Source: Sphagnum magellanicum
Taxonomy: Eukaryota > Streptophyta > Sphagnopsida > Sphagnales > Sphagnaceae
Reading direction: 5' to 3'
DNA: 64,000 nucleotides
NCBI GenBank assembly: GCA_021904315.1
Contig: CM038910.1
Location: 4,340,001 to 4,404,000 of the forward strand
Shown here: positions 1 to 12,300 of the stretch, in pieces
Position numbering within the stretch: position 1 is the stretch's first letter
How the letters are laid out: every line of letters starts with the position of its first letter
The notes under the pieces: model-generated
The model's input: only the letters and a program-made list of their open reading frames with translations
Told to the model about the DNA's origin: nothing
Databases searched by the model: none
Made by a program: the position numbers and the translations under genes

Positions 1-340
1 AGAAACCCGGGGACCCAACAACAACCCTTTCTTCTCTACCTGTTCTTGTAGATCCAAACGCATTCAATTAGATGGGTTGTTCTTGTAGATCCGAAAGGCT
101 TCTATCCCGAAGTTGACGATGAAGTCGTTTTACAATATACGAGCACACAAAAACACCAGGATTCACAGCAAAGCAAAGGACGGTCGAAGCTCCAACTTCC
201 GGCGCACAAAAAACTGTGACCCACACAAATTAGGGTTGCAGGGAAACTTTTAGGGTTTAGGGTTCCAGGCTTTTAAACTCATTAAATACTTCAACCCTAG
301 GCTAACATCTTTCTGGGCTTTGTATGGACCTTAAATTCAA
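1..340. promoter_or_regulatory. telobox-bearing leader-like segment
   Basis: The segment is richer in GC than the DNA to its right and carries a telobox run (TTTTAGGGTTTAGGG around 248-263) plus a second TTAGGG near 232. In plants such motifs cluster near the 5' ends of housekeeping genes. On the minus strand they would read as AAACCCTAAACCC leading out of the left edge, so this may be the promoter or leader of a gene outside the window. No coding region is recognisable; a 43-codon ORF from 119 has no known features. Confidence 0.25.
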
Positions 341-1734
341 GCCAGGGAGCACTATGGATGAAATTACATGAAGCATGTGAATGGGAGATTGATTTGGTCT
401 CAAGATTTAGCCTTTTCAAAATTCATTTGGAACTAAATTTCAGTTGAGATTTTACGTTTGGATCAAGTGTGACCTAAAATGAGTAGAATGAAGAAAAAGT
501 AAAAATGGATCGACCGGATTACTCTAATATGGCACTTGATGTGAGATGAAGTTAATCAGTCACTAGCATGGTGATTGGATTTTTCTCTTAGTGGTTGGTA
601 GTTGGTTTGTTTTGCTTGATGGGTGTAGGTGTTTACATTCATGGAGGCAATAGAATTGTGGGTGTTAAGTTTGCTTGGGTTTTGTTGTTTGCTTTTAAGA
701 ACAATTGCGATTGTCAAAGCTTTGTCAATGGATTTGGTAATGGTGGGAAAATGTCGAAGCTTGGACTATATTGAACTATATGGAATAGAGGTCTTTACAA
801 GTTGAAGGTGGTTTTTTAGAAGAAAAAGCTAAGTGTCTTGCTGAATCTTTGCTTTGGATTTTGAATTTCTTTTAGCATTGTCTTGGGAGCGATTGGGGAG
901 GAATGTTCCACCACAATTTATTGTATTCTTTTTTCGGAGTAGACAAGAGTAGACAAGTCAATAATCGAACATATAAAGATTAAATTAAATGTGATACACT
1001 AATCAATGGTTTTGGTCATGAGGTTTGAAGACAAAATGTGCCCCATCTCTAGGCACACCTATAGCAACTTAGATTGCCGAATTTGGTGGAGATATGGCAA
1101 AGATATGCCTCCCTAAAGGCACATGGGTTACATTTGCTGGGAAAAAACATAACAAACACTTACCAACCCCTTCACAAACACTTTGCACCTTGTAATTGCA
1201 TGTTTAGTATTTGGAAAATGAATGAACTTTCACTTATAGATGAATTGGATGAAACTAAAAATCAATTTCTTCTCTTTGTAAAAATGGTTCCAATATTTCA
1301 TTGCCCTGGATCTCCCCAAAAAATGGTGTAAAAAATATACGATTATGGGTAAAGGCATGTTTGAGTAACCTTAAAAAACCAAGCGACGCCACTTGTTAAG
1401 GTTTTGGGTTCAAGCTAAAATCCTCTTTACCATTGGTGTAACTAAATTTATGCTCCCTCTTTGCTTCATGGCATGGCCAGTCAATGCTTGCAACAATTTT
1501 CATCCTTTTTTGCAACTATTTTTTTTTTTGGTTTGGTGCATTGGATGAAAGTTTTCACTCTTCTTTTGGTTTGTGTGCAAGTATGGTTTGCACGAAAGAA
1601 TTATGTGTTGGTGACTCCTACTCCTCTTCCATTCATGTTCTTATGATGACGATATGTGACAACTTCTGAAGTTCAACACTCTTCTTGAAATAGTTCATTC
1701 GTTTTTTAGTGATAATTGTTTTTTTCTTGGCAAT
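341..1734. other. intergenic, no gene seen
   Basis: AT-rich DNA with frequent stops in all frames. The short ORFs here have no recognisable domain and no splice-joined continuation that I could find. Confidence 0.5.
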
Positions 1735-2200
1735 ACAATTCTTTGAGTTTTGCCGCCCTCTTCCTGGTCTTGTTCATCCCCTTCTGTGGTAATCATCTTT
1801 TTCCTGGTGATTATCATGTTACTGGTCTTGGTCATCTCCTTCCTGGTGATTATCCTTCTTGAGTTCTTTCATCCCTCTTCCCCATTTTGATCATCCCCTT
1901 CCTTGTGGTAACCGTCTTCTTCTTGGTGGTCGTCCTCTTTGAGCTTTGCTGCCCTCTTCCCCCCTTGGTCATCCCCTTCTCAATAGTCATCCTTCTTGAG
2001 CGTTATCACCCTCTTCCCTCTTTAGTTGTCCCCTTCATAATGGTCGAACTACGTTGCCCTCTTCCTAGTCTTGGTTGTCCCCTTCTTGGTGATCCTCCTC
2101 CTTAAGTTCTTCCATCCCTTTTCATCGTCTTGGTCATCCCCTTCTTAGTGGTAATCGTCTTCTTCCTAGTGGTCGTCCTCCTTGAGCTTTGTAGCACAAT
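1735..2200. repeat. pyrimidine-rich degenerate minisatellite
   Basis: About seven imperfect units of 50-115 bp follow one another. Each has a TTGAGTT/TTGAGCTTT start, a CCCTCTTCC block, a GGTCATCCCCTTC block and often a GTGGTCGTCCTC block. Unit starts are near 1742, 1859, 1939, 1995, 2049, 2101 and 2182. The strand is strongly biased to C and T. The 72-codon ORF inside it is a by-product of the repeat. Confidence 0.7.
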
Positions 2201-4276
2201 TCCTAAAAGACCTTGTTGACCATCTTTCTATCAATCAAAGTCAAATTTGAGAACAGTGTCATTGTTTGCCATGTGCCACAACAAGCAGCTTAACAATACA
2301 ATCCCTACAAAATCCCATATTTTCCAACAATCCCATATTGGCTATCCTACTCTTGGTGTGACAATTTAGCACTACATCAAAATCAACTTGGACTCATCAA
2401 GACTTACATATGAGTTTGATTCTAGTCTTCCATATTTATACTTCAAGCACAGCTTCCTTTGTGATGACAATCCTCTTTATATGAGAAGTGAACACCACAT
2501 CAAGGTCAGCTTGGACTTATTTAACTCAAACCTTGCAAATTTTACTTCAAGCAAAGCTTTCTTTGTGACCTTAACAACCCAAATTTGCATGCTTAACCTG
2601 CTTGAAGGGCTTTGCACTTCTATACACTTGTGTACAAAATGAAGTCAATAGGTATGAATGGCAATAAATGTTTTGCATTTTTAGGTACCCGGAGTTGCTA
2701 ACATCTTCCCTCAGATCTACATCAAGAAGCTGTGCCTGTGTGAAATATACCCCATCCATTCAAGTCAATTCAATCGCATGTACAACTCCATGTAGAATGT
2801 GGAGGATGTAGAGGATGGTAAAAGAGGTGTAGAGTATAGAGGTGAGGCCACACTGCAATGTCCAAGAGATGAACCCTGTTAACGGCAAGCACAGTGATGG
2901 AAGCAAAAGTTCAACAATCTCAAGATGAATTTCACTTCAGATGATTGTCTAGTGCGATCCAAAGATCCTAATGGCCAATGATTTTTGCTACAATAATCTC
3001 ATGCGTAGAAATTGACAGTTTTCGTGAGTGGACAAGCAAGAGGTCATATATTGAACATGGTTACCATTGAGGTCTTGTTGTGGTTTTCAGCAACAATATC
3101 AGCTTTAACACAAGTAGGATTCTCATATGGAAGGGTTATTGAACACGAGGTCTCGTCAATGGACTGTGTGAGCCTACCTTGTCAACAGAAAGAGCTTTCT
3201 CATAATGGTTCATGATTGCCTTCCCATCAAAACTGGACAGTGATCTTCCTGAGCTTGCTTTCAGACTGCAACCACTAACTCCCTTGCTGATTCAAGAACT
3301 GTAGCCTCACGCTGATTATCTGGTGCAAGCTGAAATAGCACAATGATCAAGCAATTCGGATCCCATCAAGCTTGGGATCCCTCTGTTCATCATGCCCTCC
3401 ACTTCAAACTTTCAATCTAAACAAGCTGTAATAAATAGAGTAGAAAGTTGCATACATGGTGCAAAAGCTTCAAGCCTTTCAACAGAGGTAAAAGGTTCTC
3501 TGACATGCAAGGACTTGGAATGAGTGGTAAAATTGCTGGAGAGACCAGTTTGCAGGAGCCCAGTGTAGGTGTAGACATTCTTTGACAACTTCAACATGCG
3601 AGTGTGGGAGAGCAAGTTTGTGCAATGTACCTAATTTTTGACATCAACAATTTCCACATTGACATCAATGTTGACAAATTGTTGCATGGTGGTTTTGCTT
3701 GAGGACAATACCACATCTGGAGCACTGTGTGCAAATTGCAAACCTCAATGCACAATTACACAGTTCTCCTTCAACTCCAACAAGACCTTGAGTGGATCTG
3801 CTTGACCATGATGATTTGAAGCATGCAAAATGTCAACCAATGTCATCTGTTGTGACCACTTTGGGTGTTAACAAAAATGTTATGCGCTTCAGGAGGATAC
3901 TTAGTTCCCCTAATCAAGCATAGTATCCTGCTCACTTCCTGATTAGTATAGAAACTGGTTTTGTTTAATAGAGGGATTGCTCTGCACAGCAAGTCTTTTA
4001 CACTCTGCATCACCAAACAAACAAAACATTTGTAAGAATTGTGCATTCAAGAGTTCTACTGTTAGTGCTACAGTGCCTGCCATTAGGGTTAAATATGGAA
4101 AAGCTAGTGGAAAAGCTGAATGATGGACCTCAAGAAAAACCCGAGATGTTGACACACTTGAAAGTCCAGACTCTGTTATTGCTCATTAAGCCTGTGCTTT
4201 GCAATCAAGCACACTTTTGAAAGCAGTTGCTTTCAAGCTACAGCCTCATCCACAATGGACAACCCATTGTGCCCAA
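2201..4276. other. intergenic, no gene recognised
   Basis: Composition becomes slightly more gene-like after 2.9 kb, but short ORFs on both strands show no known motif and do not join into a longer frame. It may be the decayed flank of the transporter relic at 4.3 kb. Confidence 0.4.
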
Positions 4277-5690
4277 TCAAGTGTAAATCTTCTTCCTCAA
4301 GCTCAGGGTCAAGTTTAGGGTTGTGAAGCCAGGGCAACACAGTCCCCATTCTGATTGTTTAGATGCAAACTCCCCATCTCCACTAGAGGAAGAGATCCTA
4401 TGGTTGCTGTCCCACTCAAAAAACTTGGCAATTTCTTCTAGAGTCTTCCCTTTTTTCTCCGGGCAATAGAAGTGAATGAAGAGAATGGACAATGCCATAA
4501 TTGATGAGGAGGAAAAATACACCTGCAATCATGATGGCATCTGCTAATGACAGGAATGTGAAGCCACAGTGCCCCTCACAAGTCTGTTCATGACAATTCC
4601 TGAGCTTGCATTCACAGTTGCAGTGAAAAAATCTCTGATGTCAGAACCCAATTGATGGGCCCAAATCCTATGGAGAAAGGCAACATATGCACAAATTGCT
4701 AAAGTTGCAAGGCTTGCTACAAATCCAGGGTTTTGTTGCACTCCTGTTGTGACTGGAAGATTTGAGCTGGATTTTGGCACATGCAGGAAAACAAAGCCAA
4801 CAGCAAGTATGAAGAGAGAGACTCTCATCCGAATTGCACTTGTGAAGAGAAGCAGTCACCAGCTGGTACAGTCAAGCCAGATGGTTGCAACCAAGATGAA
4901 TAGTCTTTGAGAATCCAACTGCCACCATTGCTCCAAGAACTCCAGACTTCCCTGAGATACCTGCTTGGTTGAACACCACAGGGCTATAGTACACACTGGC
5001 ATCAATGCCAGAAGCTTGCTGGAAAAAATTGATGCCTAGGGCGAGGATGAGCATTCAATGAACAGGTGGTATTGGCCACAGAAGCTCCTGCTACACACCT
5101 TCTTCTTGACTTCTTGAACCCTAATTCCATCACCAGAAAAAATCCTCCTCCTCAGCCCTAAATTCTAAGAACAGATAAAACATCAAGAACAAAAGAAACA
5201 GTAGCAGGATTCTTGAGGCATACCACATGCAATGGTGAAATTGCTGCGTGCACCATTCCATTCAGGTTCTGACTGTGCTCCATCCAATGCAGTACACCTA
5301 GCAAAGCCTGCAAATCCCATGAAACAAGGTGGGTGCTTGCCTCTGCTTTGTTGTACAATGTCTTCAGTAGCACATGCTCGGCTTCCTCAATGCAATTTTG
5401 TGCCACAAGCCTGTGGGGAGATTCTGGCATCAGCAGAACTGAAAATCCAATACAAATCACAGGCACAGAGCCTGCACTGAGTGCGCACCAAGCATGAGGC
5501 ACCATCTGAGGTATGCTGGCAATCCTGAGACGCAAAAGCTGACTATGTAGTCAAGGACTTTCACTCCTTGACTACATTTGACACTTTCACTGACCAAAGT
5601 TGATGAAAATCTCCGGGAGTGAAACAAGGGAGCCATGGCTACTTGCAGGGGCAAGTTCAGCTGTGTAAATAGGGGTCATGTAGACAGACC
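4277..5690 (-). pseudogene. polyol/monosaccharide transporter pseudogene (MFS, PLT type)
   Basis: Minus-strand translation in shifting frames follows a plant polyol/monosaccharide transporter (H+ symporter, 12 membrane spans). Near 5690 it reads MTPIYTAELAPAS (the span 4 region). Then come GLPAYLRWCLMLG and VLLMPESPHRLVAQ, which is the PESPRWL signature with W changed to H. FFQQASGIDASVYYSP lies near 5030, ILVATIWLD near 4890, and PEKKGKTLEEIAKFFEW, the family's C-terminal motif, near 4440. Pieces lie in different frames. A TAG replaces the Trp codon in the GVWKELL-like stretch near 5100, another stop precedes MLILALG, and a frameshift follows VGFSKTI. The first roughly 130 residues are missing. 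It cannot make a transporter. The order of pieces is intact, so this is in-place decay of one gene copy. Confidence 0.88.
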
Positions 5691-5977
5691 TGAAAGTTCC
5701 AGGAACAAAGTCAAGTCTACTCTGAATCGGATGTGGATTTCATTAGAGAAAAACACCACATGATGTGACTCTGCTGGACCTGGCAGCTGCAGTGCATGTG
5801 AGCAGTCTTTATGTTGGTCACATAATACTTCAAATACAAAACTGTTTTCTTCTCTGAAACATATGCTGCACTCTTGGAGCATTTGTCTCTGATACATCAC
5901 ACTTTGAAATCTGTATTGGCCTCAATCACAAACAATTCTCACATGATTGTTTTGAGTCCACACATGTTTGCTTGGTA

Positions 5978-7662
5978 TCATCGACAACTAGAGGCTTCCC
6001 AGTCTGGTAACATGGGGAGGGTAACGGTGTCAAATGAGAAGATGGACACATGACCACAATCTACTGCTGCAAACTTCACAGGTCTGCCTCTGCAGCTCTG
6101 CACCAGTGCTTGTACCTCAGCAAATTTGGGTGGACGATCACTGCATGCAAAATACAACATTCTCAAAATCAGTTTCAAATCACCAGCCCAAGAAGATGAT
6201 GATACCATTTTATCAGGCAAAAACTCAGAGAACACAAGCAACCACAGAGAAGAAGCAAGACCTTGTGATACACAAGCAAAACACCGGAAGCCCTGGAGCT
6301 GTCTTTTTGAAGTGGCTATTGGGAAGATGCACATCATACATCAGTGAGAGCTCCTGCTTCATCACCTCTTGCACACTGCTAGCATTCTGGATTTCACTGC
6401 CACTTGTTGGCATTCCTGTGTTGTCTGGAAATCACAATCAATAGCCAAAAGCAGATCATGTCATCAGAATGTTCACAATATCTTTGCATGTTGTCTTTGT
6501 TATGGCAAGCAGAATATGTCTGTTTCCAAGAGGCAACAGCAAGCCCAGAGTGAGGAGGAGTTGAAGACACCATGATCAACAATTTGCCAGGACACAAGAC
6601 AATGCCATCCTCTGCAGTCCATGAATGTAAAAGACAAAAGTTCACAAAACACTCCCAAAGAACCATGCAATAAAGAGCTTCTCACATTGTTGCCATGGGA
6701 AAGTTGACAAGCAAAAAACCTTGACTCACAAGGTTCATCTTCATCTTGCCATTTGAGCTGTTCAGACTCTGAACTCTTTGATGAAGTTTGACTCGTTTCT
6801 TTCAGTGTTGTGTCCATGTTTGCCAGATCTGTTGCTGCAAATTGGGTTTGTAATTCCTTGATGTCAGAGCTTGCTGAAGTTGTCGGAAGAGGAGGTTGCT
6901 TCTTCTTTGTAGAAAAAGACCATGGTACATTATAGCGGCCCACAATGTACCCAAGGTTCTTCAGATAAGAATACGTTTGAAAGGCATCCCAGGAGCAGCC
7001 ATAAGCTTGTGATGCAAGCAAGCTGTAAGCATCAACCAAAGGCATCACCTTCTCCCCCTCTCGCAGCACCAAGCTACCTTGCTCCACCATGTAACTGCAA
7101 CGATCACAAAACCCCACACACTTTGTTGGAATGGGTTTGTTATTGTTGATCTGGAACTGTAAGAAGAAACCCCAGAAAACCTCTCTTAAACCCTAGAAAC
7201 CTAAACCTCGCTGAGCAATCAATCCTTTCCTTTCTGCTTCCGTTCCACAGAAATCGAAACCCAACAGCCCAAAAACTTCTGTAACTAACTTAGACATTGC
7301 TCTTCACTCTCGACTTTCTTCGCAAGGGGGAGGGCCAGAGAGAGACATCCAGGAGATCGGAGTGGGTGATGGGAGTTCTTTTTTTTTCGGGATACTTACA
7401 TAGCTTCTTCGACATGGGCGAGAAGGCGACCACCTCGTGAGAAGCCCGTGGAATGCCAAGCCTTTCCTTTCCGAACCATCACCTCTGCAATTCCCATCTC
7501 TGCATCCCACCGCGCTTCGGAAATCTCCCTCCGATGCGGAAGACGGCTGGAGGACGGCGAACCTCCAAATGCGAAGGAATCTTCATCATCGGAGGACGAT
7601 GCAACAGCAGCAGCGTCGTCATCATCATCGCTGTACGCGTCAATCCCTGCACTGCTCTCCAT
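5978..7662 (-). CDS. SEN54: tRNA-splicing endonuclease subunit Sen54
   Basis: This is a structural subunit of the nuclear tRNA-splicing endonuclease, which removes introns from pre-tRNAs; in the family Sen54 partners the catalytic Sen2. Exons on the minus strand are 7662-7400, 7094-6730, 6424-6262 and 6140-5978, joined by GT-AG signals, and give 317 aa in frame. The acidic N-terminus (SDDDDD) is followed by the Sen54 N-domain at about residues 45-125: ARWDAEMGIAEVMVRKGKAW, EEAIYMVEQGSLVL, then GCSWDAFQTYSYLKNLGYIVGR. After a Ser/Thr-rich linker comes the C-terminal part with LPNSHFKKTAPGLP and VSIFSFDTVTLPMLP. Each junction restores the expected family sequence, which supports the model. It is somewhat longer than Arabidopsis homologues because of the acidic N-terminus and the linker. 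It lies head-to-head with the TMEM234-like gene. Confidence 0.9.
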
Positions 7663-7990
7663 TCTCGCTTGCGATGTCGCGACCAGCCTAGGAATCCTAG
7701 TATAACCAACAGGGAATCAGGGTTTAGGGTTTTTCTGTGCCTATTCTCTTCTCACCTATTCTTTTTTCCAACCCAAGACTTCACCAGCGTCTCTCTCTCT
7801 CGCTCTCTTTGCTTCTGATAAGCTGAAGTGGACTCTCTCGCATACACTCCCAATTCCACCATCCTCAACCCCCACGTTCTTCCTACTTCTGCCCCTTTCT
7901 CAAGACTTTGCATTGTGCAAAACCCTAAACCTAATCTGAGCTTTTGCCTGCCGTAACTGTGACCCATATGTTTCTCCTTGATGCTGTATG
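7663..7990. promoter_or_regulatory. shared promoter between SEN54 and the TMEM234-like gene
   Basis: The short gap between two divergent genes holds teloboxes at about 7721-7732 (TTTAGGG) and 7920-7932 (AAACCCTAAACC), and a CT-rich tract at 7791-7812. Teloboxes and pyrimidine patches are common in promoters of plant housekeeping genes. No clear TATA box is seen in either direction. The transcription start of the plus-strand gene is not defined by the sequence. Confidence 0.5.
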
Positions 7991-8928
7991 GATTTTTGTT
8001 GCAGAATGTGATTTCATCACGTGATCGTGTGGAGATTTGCAGTGTTTTTGTAGGTTGACATAACGAAGGGCATCATGGCATGACAATGGCACAATAGGTG
8101 AGTTCCTCACAGAATGATGGTTTAGGGTTTAGTCCAAATCTGCAGTCTGTGCATTCTCATGCTGATGTTGTTCCTCAGGTATATTCTGTATATGCCTTGG
8201 CCATTGTTGCGAATCTGGTTTGGTTGCTCAAAACCCTTCTGGTGCTGTGATTTTCAATCTCCTACCCTCTTGGAAAGGGTTTAGGTGAAAGACACCCGAG
8301 TGCAGTTCATACTTCCTCTACCAACAAAGGCTTGCTGGTTTGTTTCTGTCATTCGGTTTCCGTCCAGCAGCTGTTATTATTGTGTTTCACCTCTGCTGGC
8401 AGTCTGGAAATCTGTGTAATTAATTATCTTTCTGCAATTGGGAGGTAAAGATGACAACTAGCTATGAGGATGTGGGATTTGTTTAGGGTTTAGGGTTGCT
8501 CTTGGAATCACTCATCTTATAGAGGAGGTTACTGGCTCAGAAGCTCATAAAGATGTGTGAGTGTTGTTACTTTAACTTTTCTCTGTGTTCTCTATAGAGC
8601 TTCTAGTGTTTGGAGTCTAGAGATTTATGTGCTTTAAAAGTGTATAGAGTTGTTTTTATAGCAGTTTGTATCAGGATAGTATTGACTGTCTATTAGCTAT
8701 GTCTCTTCCATGCAAGCAACCATCCTGATTGAGTCTTCCTGTTGCTTCTGGAAATGTGGCAGAAATTCTTGGCACAGATTTTCTATATTTGTTTCCCCAA
8801 AATTCTCTTTGTATTCTCAAGCTTGCTGCATGTAGTCCAAGACCCCAAGTCTCCATTTCTGTATCAACATACACAGTACAGAGACAGGAAGGTGGTAGAA
8901 GTTGTGGAGGTAAGGAGACAAGAAGGAT
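7991..8928 (+). other. probable 5' leader/UTR intron region of the TMEM234-like gene
   Basis: No coding ORF is recognisable here. More telomere-like runs occur at about 8120-8134 and 8482-8495 (TTTAGGGTTTAGGG). The region lies between the shared promoter and the ATG at 8929 and most simply holds non-coding leader exons and an intron. Exact splice sites are uncertain. Confidence 0.4.
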
Positions 8929-9372
8929 ATGGCAGTGGTGGCCTGGTTGCTGGGAATAGGCACAGTATGGGGAGCTACAAATGCATTGATAAAACGAGGA
9001 GCTCTGATTGCAGAAGCAAAGAAGCAGAAGGCACAAGCAGGATCCAAACACAAAGCCAGCAGCTCTAAGAAAACTCTACCTACCTTTGTTTGGAGCATTT
9101 TGCAGGAATGGATACAGCTGCTTTGCGTATGGGAGTATTCTCTGCCCTTTCTTTTGAATCTCTCCATGTCAGTTCTGTTTGTAATCAAGCTTGGGGACAG
9201 CCCTATCACTCTGGCAGTTCCAGTCACCAACGCAACCACCTTTGCAGTCACGGCCGTAGCCGGTGCTGCTCTTGGAGAGAAGATGAGGGGGCTAGAAACA
9301 GTGATTGGAGTGTCTCTCATCATTGCAGGAGTCACCCTTTGTATCTCCCCACCTCTCCAGGTTTTCCTTTGA
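8929..9372 (+). CDS. TMEM234: TMEM234-like small multispan membrane protein (UPF0546, EamA/DMT superfamily)
   Basis: A single coding exon gives 147 aa. The first membrane span (about residues 3-17) ends in WGATN, like the WGxTNP motif of the family. A Lys/Ser-rich loop (residues 30-50) follows, then a span with LPFLLNLSMSVLFV (about 71-85). Next comes the conserved stretch ITLAVPVTNATTFAVTAVAG ending in LGE (about 91-116), and a last span near 123-139. Four spans in about 140 residues is the usual size of the TMEM234 family, half-size relatives of the drug/metabolite transporters. Substrate and role are not established for plants. The start fits because it directly precedes the first span. 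Divergent neighbour is SEN54. An AATAAA near 9834 could be the polyadenylation signal but is distant. Confidence 0.85.
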   Translation: MAVVAWLLGIGTVWGATNALIKRGALIAEAKKQKAQAGSKHKASSSKKTLPTFVWSILQEWIQLLCVWEYSLPFLLNLSMSVLFVIKLGDSPITLAVPVTNATTFAVTAVAGAALGEKMRGLETVIGVSLIIAGVTLCISPPLQVFL

Positions 9373-12300
9373 AGCTTGAGTTTCAAATCCATAATCATCA
9401 TGGCTCAAAAAAAGTGTGTTCATGAGCTTCATCTAGATTGCCAGTTGGAGGCATTGATTCATTTCTCAGAGCTGTGCTTTGGTGAGAAGCATGCACTGGT
9501 TTACTTTCATATCTCAATTATAACCAAATTTAGCTAAATCTTCCTATGGGTGATTGCTACTTTGATCACAAAATGACCAAACAACACTACTTCAAAGTCA
9601 TGAAAGGGGTGACAAGATCAAGGAGAGTTGAGGTAAATAAATATTTGCCACAATTGTCTTTCACAATGTATGTGCTTCACTGATCAGCAAACCGCCACCT
9701 GCCAATTCAAAGAACTTGTTTTGGATCCCATTATAAGTGGGGAAGTCTCAGTGGGTGGAGCTCAACTTGCAAGCACGATGCCCCTTCTTCTTCCAGCTGC
9801 ATTGTTGGGTTCGCTGTCACAAGGAGAACTGACAATAAAACATGGACACAAAGGCAGATACTGTACCATACAAGCTTGAGAGTCACAATAGTTACATCGC
9901 TATTTCTTCAACTTTGACTTCCCCACTATCATGTTTAATGATGTGCTTTTAGAGTTTGTATTATCATATGTTGTGTTCTTGGGGAGGAGGCTTGTATGTG
10001 TGAAAGTGATGCAGATGTTGCTGATTGAGATTTGACATTATGCATTTTTCACTTGCATAGTGCAAGTGTGCTGTCTTCACTGCAACGAAATGGAGGCTTG
10101 CACATACATGTGGATTGGGGCAAAACACTAGAAGAAAAATTGTCTTTTGCAACTTGTTCAAGGTGTTGTATGCAACGGCAAAATGATCACAAGGTACTTT
10201 CAGTAGTCAATTTTCTTTCATCAACTGTCATGTCTGCATTGGCACCTGATTAGGGAACTTGTTACCGAATATAGCCATTACTTGTGGATGATCCAAACAT
10301 GAAATAGCTTGCTGAAATCGTGTTGGGAATGAATTGGGTTTTTGGCAAAAAAAAATCCTTAAAAGAAATTTCAAAGAATACTTATGACACAACAAAAAAA
10401 AATTTGACTCAAAGGGTCAACCAAGTAGTAACCAATGGTAGGTTAAGATTGACACCCTATTTTCCACTTCATGTAGTGATTCACTTCATCTCAAACTCCA
10501 AATTTAGTCAAGAATAGGAAATTTGTATAAGGGCATTGTTGAAGGAGAGTTATTGTGCATACAATGGGAAAAAGATTACTACTCATTCCCAAATCAATAT
10601 CATCATAAGCATAGATGCAAACCCTTTTAGTATGACATTTTAATGTACTTGATCAACTTGATTCAAATCGTGTGGGACAATATTTGATCCAAAAAGCTGG
10701 TGTGTAAAATGTTATGCAATCTTGCAAGAAGATTTTTTTGGTTTCATGATGGCTTTCATTGACAAAAGGGATTTAAAAAAAGAGCAAAAAACAAAGAGTC
10801 GGGACCATATTTTGTTGACAAAATTTGTTGTACATAGTTGTTTTTTTAATTGTCTTTTGAGATATTGGTATCAAAATCAAACCAAGGGGCCTTCAACTTT
10901 TGAAAGCATTTGCAAATGGGTTACAAGCACATCAAAAACGAATTGATAATGGGTCTTTGAAACCTTCACAATTATGGCAATGAAAATTGAGCTTTGCTTG
11001 ACCAAGAGATTCACCAATTAGGCTAGTTTTGTAATATTGTTGTGGCAAAAAAATTCATGGGAAAACTCTTCAAGTCAATTACCTTACAAGATTGTTATTG
11101 TAGATGATGTTATGTTGATTGGATCTATTTTGCTTAACATTTGGTATCAAATTGGTAGCTCACAAATGGAAGACATTTCTTCCTTGGAAATTTTTTTTTT
11201 TTCCTCCAATATGTGATTCACTCAAATTAGCTTTACTCATTTTTTTTGCAACTATTTGTGATCTTCAATAGGTGTTCTATCTAATTTGAGCTTGTTGCAA
11301 AAGACAGGATATTTGGGAAAAAACATTGTGTTAATGGTTCAATTATTGGAAATTTTTTGTAACCAATACCAATTTTTAACATGACATGTGACTTGCATGA
11401 TCTAATTATCTCAAATCTTGTGAGAAAATTTCTCATTACTTGTATTTCAAAGTTTATGTATATATATGAGTTTTGCAATGGCATCTCTTATGAAGTTTTG
11501 ATTATTGGGCAAAAAAGTTGATAAAACAAAAATGCCACATTTCATCACACATCAAACACAGAATTCTTACATGCAATAGTTAACAAAATGGTATACACAA
11601 AATCTATCCTCAAATATGAGCTTTGGAATTTTGTGTGTGGGAAAATCTCAAAATTAGTTTGAAAGTTGGTGTCCAAGAAACTTTAGGTGGATTTTCAGAT
11701 TTACTAGATGTCTTAGTGCAACCATAGATGAAAAAACATTCAAAAATTAATGTTGAAGGGAGGATCTTTGCAAAGCTCAAGTGCTTGCCTACAACCCATT
11801 TGTTCCATCAATGACAACTTACATTGGTTGAATCATGAATATCATATGCTAAAACAACTATGTCAACATTCATATTATCAACCCTTTTACTTCATCAAAT
11901 CCTTGAAATGTAACAAGGATTACTTTAATTTAAACTCATGGGATACCTTGGTTCATTACAATTCATTACCCAATGATGCAAAAAGGAACATGAGAATGTC
12001 AGGATATAAACACAACTTGTTGCAAGCACAAGCTCTTGTAACATAGTAGTTAATTAGATTATGTTCAATTAATTTTTCATTTCCTATTGCATTCAGTGTA
12101 GATATTGCATTCATGCAGGTATATGTTTTTCATCTCCTATTCACATTCATCTTCTACGGATTGATGTGCATCTTCTCTCTTTGCATTTGCATTGTCCCAT
12201 CCACAACAATCATCACAACTTTTAGTCTACTTGGGTTCTCATTACTAATCAATTTTATTGACACTAGTAATCTATGAAATCTCGAGAATAAAAAAAAGAA

